Shown here piece by piece: positions 59,080-64,000 of a stretch of 64,000 bases of DNA. Source of the DNA: Otatea glauca (Eukaryota; Streptophyta; Magnoliopsida; Poales; Poaceae); NCBI GenBank assembly GCA_036346275.1, contig CM070718.1, positions 53,882,188 to 53,946,187 on the forward strand, read 5' to 3'. Numbering within the stretch: position 1 is the stretch's first letter; every line of letters begins with the position of its first letter. The notes beneath the pieces were generated by a model. That model did not search any database and was not told the DNA's origin. It worked only from the letters and a program-made list of their open reading frames with translations. The position numbers and the translations under genes were made by a program.

Positions 59080-59286
59080 ATGCCGAGGAGAAGGAGGAGG
59101 AACGTCAGGCGCACCCAGGATCCCAGGCTCACCGAAGAATGGGAGCTTCTCAGGCTCGCTGTGGCTGAACTAATGGAGGATAATACCGTCGCCCTCGATA
59201 CCTTCCTAGAGATTTTTCCTGTCCTTTACAGGGCCAGGGAAGCCCTCGTGGAGGCGCTGGGTCGTGTGCGTCGAGGTGAAGTGTAG
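59080..59286 (+). CDS. Small basic ORF antisense to the Tat-type element (68 aa)
   Basis: ATG 59080 to TAG 59284-59286. The N-terminus is very basic (MPRRRRRNVRRTQD), possibly a nuclear-localisation or nucleic-acid-binding tract. The rest is predicted helical and amphipathic (EEWELLRLAVAELMED, FLEIFPVLYRAREALVEAL), ending GRVRRGEV. It is preceded by a TATA box and followed 56 nt later by AATAAA, so it looks like a compact transcription unit, oriented opposite to the retroelement. The frame is intact although its neighbour is broken. I do not recognise a family; a leader peptide or an accessory protein are both possible. Confidence 0.55.
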   Translation: MPRRRRRNVRRTQDPRLTEEWELLRLAVAELMEDNTVALDTFLEIFPVLYRAREALVEALGRVRRGEV

Positions 59287-59342
59287 GCCCTCCAACAAAT
59301 GTAATATTTTCTCAGGCATAGTGCCTGGGGAATTTTATATAT

Positions 59343-59348
59343 AATAAA
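59343..59348 (+). terminator. Polyadenylation signal of the mini-gene
   Basis: AATAAA in the AT-rich ATATAATAAAAAG context, 56 nt after the stop codon at 59286. Confidence 0.55.
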
Positions 59349-59384
59349 AAGTACCTTCCAAAGTGTTTTCCATGATTGTCATTC

Positions 59385-59975
59385 GACGTAGCTTGGACCC
59401 AGCTTGGGGCGCTTCGAAGCTTGCATGTTTCTTTGGTCTGGTGACATCCGTATCTATCTGACGTAGGGCATACCTTAGGTTAGGCGTGGATCGTATTGTA
59501 CCAAGATTTGCGCGATTTTCGGTCTAGCGGCATCTAGGTCCGACTAGCACGGGATACACCTTAGGTCCAGCAGGGTTTCTCTGGCTCATGGCCAAGTGAC
59601 GCCCATATCCAATTGGTGCAGGATATGACTTGGGCTCTGCTTGGAGCGTTCCATACATACGTGGCTCTTGGCCGAGTGGTACCCGTATCTGACTGGTGTT
59701 GGATACAGCTTGGGCTCAACGTGGAGCGCACCATGCATTCGTGGTTCTTGGCTGAATGACGCCTATACCAACCGACGTAGGATACAGCTTAAGCTCGTCT
59801 TGGAGCACATTATGCTTATGTGGCACTTGGCCGAGTGATACCCTTTCCCGATTGCTGTCGGGTACAGCTTAGGCTCTCTTGGAGCGTATCAGGATTTACA
59901 CGGCTCTTGGCCGAGTGATACCCATACCGACTGATGTAGGATACGGCTTAAGCCCTCTTGAAGTGTATCACGTTT
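59385..59975 (+). repeat. Degenerate ~80-bp tandem repeats in the Tat-type 3' region
   Basis: Six to seven diverged units sharing GGCTCTTGGCCGAGTG, ATACCC, GGATACAGCTT and GAGCG. The clearest run is 59655-59975. Tandem repeats in the 3' untranslated region are known from Tat/Ogre-type gypsy elements. Confidence 0.8.
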
Positions 59976-60365
59976 TCATCCGAAGGGTATCCGTACTCGT
60001 TTAATACGACGCACAACTTTTCCGACCCTCGTGGGGCATACCATTGGATTTGTGCCTGTTTAGGCTCGACTCGTGATACATGATTCCGTCGTGCGGTAAC
60101 CACCTAACGACCCAGCGTGGGGCATACCACGAGAAGATATGTTTTTTATCCAAGATGGAGGACACCCACGTCCCGCTTAGCACGGTAAGTGGAGAAAACG
60201 TCCCATTACGGGGAGCGACGTGCCCCAAATATGACTTGGTCAAACCATATCTAACTCCGCGAGTCGAAGCGACAGGCCTGCAAATCATTTATGGGGAATC
60301 CGGAAGGATGAGACACTTCGCAATATTTTTCCCGCCGATTCGGCGGAAACCTAATTTTTTCCCCC
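59976..60365 (+). other. Spacer between tandem repeats and the antisense gene
   Basis: No ORF. Further weak copies of CGTGGGGCATACCA near 60030 and 60115 suggest older repeat units. It acts as upstream region for the gene at 60519. Confidence 0.5.
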
Positions 60366-60375
60366 TTTTTAAAGG
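60366..60375 (+). promoter_or_regulatory. TATA-like element of the antisense gene
   Basis: TTTTTAAAGG about 145 nt upstream of ATG 60519. A 22-codon upstream ORF (ATG 60396) lies between. Weaker match than the mini-gene TATA. Confidence 0.4.
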
Positions 60376-60518
60376 TTAGGCCGTGTGTCGCCCGATGGTT
60401 CATTCTCCTACCGCACCCTTGCTCCTTTTTGCTTCCTCGTCTCTCCGACTTCTCCGCCGTTAGGGTTAACCGCCTTCGCGCTTGCCCCTTTGTGCCGCCA
60501 TCGATTTCTCCTTCGAAG

Positions 60519-63500
60519 ATGTCTTCTTCCTCTTCCTCGCCGCCTTCGCCCCAGGATTGGACTACCTCGACGACGACAGAGGAGAAACTGCAGTCCATAG
60601 TGGATGATGGGATTCTCTCGGACTTAGCCTTGATCTCCGCCCGGCCAGCTGCTGGTGAATCCGTCCCCACTCCTCGTCCCGAAGAGGTGGTGGTATTTGA
60701 ATCCTTTTTCCAACGCGGGCTGGGTCTCCCGGCCAGCACTTTTCTCCGTGGTCTTCTCTTCTTCTATGAAATTGAATTGGTGAACTTGAATCCCAATTCC
60801 ATACTGCAGATCTCCCTTTTCGTCCATCTTTGTGAAGCTTTCTTGGGCATCAGCCCCCATTTTGATCTTTTTCGCTATTTTTACCTTTTGAAACCTTATC
60901 CCTCCAAGTGCGACCCTAAGGTTGTTGGGGGAGCCGGATTTCAGCTGCGGGAGGGGTTGAAGAAGAATTACTTTGCAATTCCCTTCAAAACCTCCAACAA
61001 AGGCTGGCATCAAGAGTGGTTCTATTGTGCCAACCCCGATCCTGCCTTATCCCCCTTCGCCGGGCGCCGACCTAAGGCGTCACTTTCCTGGGTGTCCACC
61101 CCTAACTCCGCCGACATGGACCAGGTGTATGACCTTCTGGCGCTGATTGGGAAGTTGAAGGAGGATGGTCTCACAGGGGTAGGTCTAGCTCTCCATTTTG
61201 TTGCTCGCCGGACTCAGCCCCTGAAGGCGCGAGTGCATCTGGGATTCGCGTACGAAGGGAAAAATGACCCGACTCGGGAACTGCCCGATGAGCTGTCGAG
61301 GGAACAAATATGTTCTCGGGTCGGCGAATTCTTTATCCCAAGCGTCGACATTTCCACTGTCAAGTGCTCGAAGTCTTTCACCGCTTCACGCCCCCTCCTG
61401 AGGTAAGCGAATTTGGCTGAGAGATTTTGTTTTCCTTTGTCTCTGAATGTCTTCTAACTTTTAACCTTCATCTCCAGGATCGCATTGCCTTCTTCAGCGA
61501 TGCGCCCCTTCCGGAAATGCCTACTCGCATAGGCGATTCCTCAAAGCGGCGAGCGAGCTCTCCTCCGGGAGATTCCGCCGCCAAGAAGAAGAAAAAGACG
61601 GTGGCAAAAGACCCCGTGATGCCCCGGTGCCCGACTGGTGGTCCTAAGATCCAGGACCTGTCAGCACGAGCCCCAGCGCCTTTAGCTCCCCTCTCCCGTG
61701 AGCCTGCGGCTCAGCCGAGTCCTACGCCGAAGGATTCGGGCATTCAAGAGGAGCCCCGTGAAGGGAAACGCGGTATGCTACGCTAGCACAAAAAAAAAAA
61801 AAACTACCGCGCAACCAGAAAGCTACTCGCAAGAAGGGGATCATAGATAAGATTACCACTAGACGCGCAGTTGCGGAATCCTTCGCGCGTCGATGTAGTG
61901 GTTCGTCCTCGCCGCGATCGTTGCGCCGATGTAGTGGATCGTCCTCGCCTCGCCGTGGATCGTCCTCCCACGCCGCAGTCGCAGCAGCGTCACCGCAGTA
62001 GTCCACACGTCCAGAGATGGAACGCCGTGCGTCGGTGTGCAAGCACCTAGTCACTCGGTAGGGGCAGCGAGAAGAGGAGGCTAGGGTTTCAAGTGAATCA
62101 AACCTAAACCGTGGAAAGCACACTCTGCGCCCTCCCTCCTCCCCTTATATAGCCACGAGATGAAACCCTAAACCAGGGCCCACCAGCATGCTAAGCCCAC
62201 GAGGTTCATTAATTACGGATCCAATCCAAATTAATGCGTCCCACCATTAAGTGTGTGACCTGCGGGTTCACATACGCTTGGACATGGATTCTAAAACTCC
62301 TTTTCAATCCAATAGTTGGTAGCGGCTTCTTGCAAAGTATGCCAACTCCCAAACATACTGTGATCAAATCGAACAGAACCTATCAAAAGAACTCATGTAA
62401 TAATCCCTTTGCCAAGTATATGAAGATTGATCTCAAGGCGAGAAGCATGTCATCCTTTGATGATTCAATCCATCTCTCGTATCCGTGATATATTAATAAG
62501 TTGTGATTGACTCCTCAATCACGGCATGGCCATGCACTTTCTTAACCATATCACACGAGTGGCCTTGTCATATATCTCCGTTTCATTGGGGTGGCAAATT
62601 CCATCTTGATCGCCACTTCCTCTGCACGTTTCATAGTAAACATGAAAGCTACCTTTATAACTATCCGGTTAGGAAGTAGTGTTTGATAGCCCCAAGGAAA
62701 ACTATTACACATGTAGGGAATATGACAATCTCGTGTCTAAGGATCATACATCTTCTAGGTATGAGATACAACGATGACACATAAGAATGAAACATTCTCG
62801 CAGTGTCCCATAGCGGGTCTATCTAACCCATGTTCTTCAACATAGTCCACAATGTAGAGATGATATCTCCATATCCCATGATCTATGAAGCATGATCATC
62901 GATCACTACATGTGCTGATCTATTCATCGTAGTCCTATACGATGATATCCGATCAGAGATATTTATCGAATTACATCATTAAGTAAAGAGCTTCATAATC
63001 AAGTCACATACTTGTAGATCAATACAATGATATACATTCATTGGACCAATAATCATATTATTATTCATAAACATAGTCATGTTACAATCATCTAAATGAT
63101 TGCCTCAAGGGCATAACACTAACACCCCGGGCACCAGTCGACAGCGTCCCGAGTGGTCCCTCCGGGGGCAGCCCGACCGCTCGGAAGAAGCCCTCGATGA
63201 AGATGAGGAAGTCCAACAGGTTTGTTACCCTATCGACTCTTATCTAGCTTGTTTTGCTAGCTTGCTGACAATTCTTCTCGTAGGGATCCTTCGCTTGATG
63301 TTCCTGTCGGGATGCCGTCTATGGCCCCTGTGGAGGTTGAGCCTCCGGAGGTTTTCACACCGGTCGTGGGGGGCCGTGTCCAGGGACACAGAAGTGCCTC
63401 CCGAGTCCCCGGTGCCATCTCCGACTCCTCCCGCTTCAGAATCGAGCCCTGCTGCCCCAGAGCCGACCTCCCGCCCGTCCCCCGAGATCGAGGAGATCCT

Positions 63501-63950
63501 CCGAGTCCCGCCAACCCCTGCTCGCCCCTGGCTCAAAACGCAAGCTGCGTGGGTCGATGAGGAGGAAGGCTTGAAGCTCCTAGACGATCCGGAGGAGGAG
63601 GAGAAGGAGCGAAATGACTTTTATAGTCATGCCATGGCTTGCGCGCGTGTGGCCCGGGTAAGCGCTCCTCCACACCTGCTGTCTTCCTACTTCCGTCATT
63701 TATCATGTCATTACCTTTCCCGTGGCGATTACAGAAAATAGGGGAGCGCTTCAAACAGAAAGCCGAATACTTCCAGAAGATTCTCCCTGAAATCCGAACA
63801 CGCTAGGAATATCTGTCCGACTTGGAACGTATCAAGGCCGAGCATGCGGCCGAGCTGTGATCTCTTCGGTCTGAGGTCCAGGCGTCACGAGAGGAGCAAA
63901 GGGCTCTGCGCCAGGAGAAGCTAGACGTTGTTGGCTCCCTTCGAGGTAGC
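60519..63950 (+). pseudogene. Antisense multi-exon gene of the Tat-type element ('putative gypsy-type transposon' domain)
   Basis: Exon 1 (60519-61402, MSSSSSSPPSPQDW) holds the domain annotated in grasses as putative gypsy-type transposon (PF04195-like): FQRGLGLPASTFLRGLLFF, LNPNSILQISLFVHLCEAF, FDLFRYFYLLKP. Introns fit GT-AG at 61403-61477, 63220-63283 and 63658-63734. Exon 2 carries a Lys-rich tract (AKKKKKT) and is split by a solo LTR (61759-63124), across which the frame continues. Later exons are Pro/Ser-rich, acidic (DDPEEEEKERNDF) and coiled-coil (GERFKQKAEYFQKI). Frameshifts near 61350 and 63380 and stops near 63804 and 63857 disable it. Antisense genes of this kind are known in Tat-lineage elements; the function is unknown. 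It probably continues past the window. Confidence 0.7.
61759..63124 (-). mobile_element. Angela/BARE-like copia solo LTR (1366 bp)
   Basis: On the minus strand it starts TGTTAGTGTTATGCCC and ends CCCTTCA. Perfect duplications CCCCG lie at 61754-61758 and 63125-63129. A TATA box TATATAA is at 62151-62145 (minus), and an A-tract at 61790-61803. The start resembles the BARE/Angela LTR start (TATGCCCT-GAGGCAAT). No internal region remains. Confidence 0.9.
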
Positions 63951-64000
63951 TATTTCCTGGGCTATCCTGTGCTTTCGTTTAATCATCTGGTTTCTTGATC

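Noticed and set aside
60429..60518. Upstream start for the antisense gene
   Set aside because: The frame opens with TTG. The first in-frame ATG is 60519, preceded by a separate short upstream ORF.

Overview
This window is a nest of plant transposable elements. It most likely comes from a gene-poor heterochromatic or intergenic block of a grass genome. The basis is the set of families present: Ty1/copia SIRE/Maximus-type elements with LTRs of about 1.64 kb and an initiator-Met primer site, Ty3/gypsy Tekay/Del-type LTRs of 2.8-3.8 kb starting TGTAACA, a second copia family (called B here), a Tat-type gypsy element with antisense genes, a CACTA DNA transposon carrying a Ulp1-like protease, and an Angela/BARE-like solo LTR. 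I see no intact cellular gene, rRNA, tRNA or CRISPR. The species cannot be named from the sequence alone.

Layout. 1-7378: three SIRE-type copies nested in each other in alternating orientation (X in Y in Z). 7379-8633: unassigned AT-rich DNA. 8634-19980: Tekay-type element T1 (LTR, primer site, leader ORF, gag, protease) fused by deletion to a second LTR piece. That piece carries an unidentified insert of about 1 kb, itself split by a 3.76-kb solo LTR (S1, duplication TCATG). 19981-27059: minus-strand Tekay-type element M, truncated after its reverse transcriptase. 27060-43154: four pieces of copia family B in alternating orientation (B0 +, B1 -, B2 +, B3 -). They are interrupted by two Tekay-type solo LTRs, S2 (TGTCG) and S3 (GGTAT), and include a tandem LTR-LTR junction. 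43155-54241: a complete-length 11.1-kb SIRE-type element (C) with perfect GTTAT duplications, inserted in the B3 gag. 54433-64000: the 3' part of a minus-strand Tat-type gypsy element. Its LTR is split by a CACTA transposon, which is split in turn by a SIRE LTR. Its interior carries two plus-strand genes antisense to the element and a tandem repeat. A solo copia LTR (CCCCG) interrupts the second gene.

All retroelement coding regions are broken by stops or frameshifts. The best-preserved is B2, whose gag-pol is one reading frame interrupted only by in-frame stop codons. The observations most worth testing are: (i) in family B the gag N-terminus appears to be encoded inside the LTR and joined to gag by an intron spanning the LTR/leader boundary; (ii) both Tekay-type elements carry an upstream leader ORF of similar architecture, bounded by splice-like sites; (iii) the Tat-type element carries a compact antisense mini-gene with its own TATA box and AATAAA, plus a multi-exon antisense gene; (iv) the SIRE gag C-terminal extension is a coiled coil punctuated by CxxC motifs; (v) divergent Tekay-type LTRs share conserved sense-strand blocks.

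Family names rest on motif and architecture recognition. No database search, alignment or structure prediction was run.
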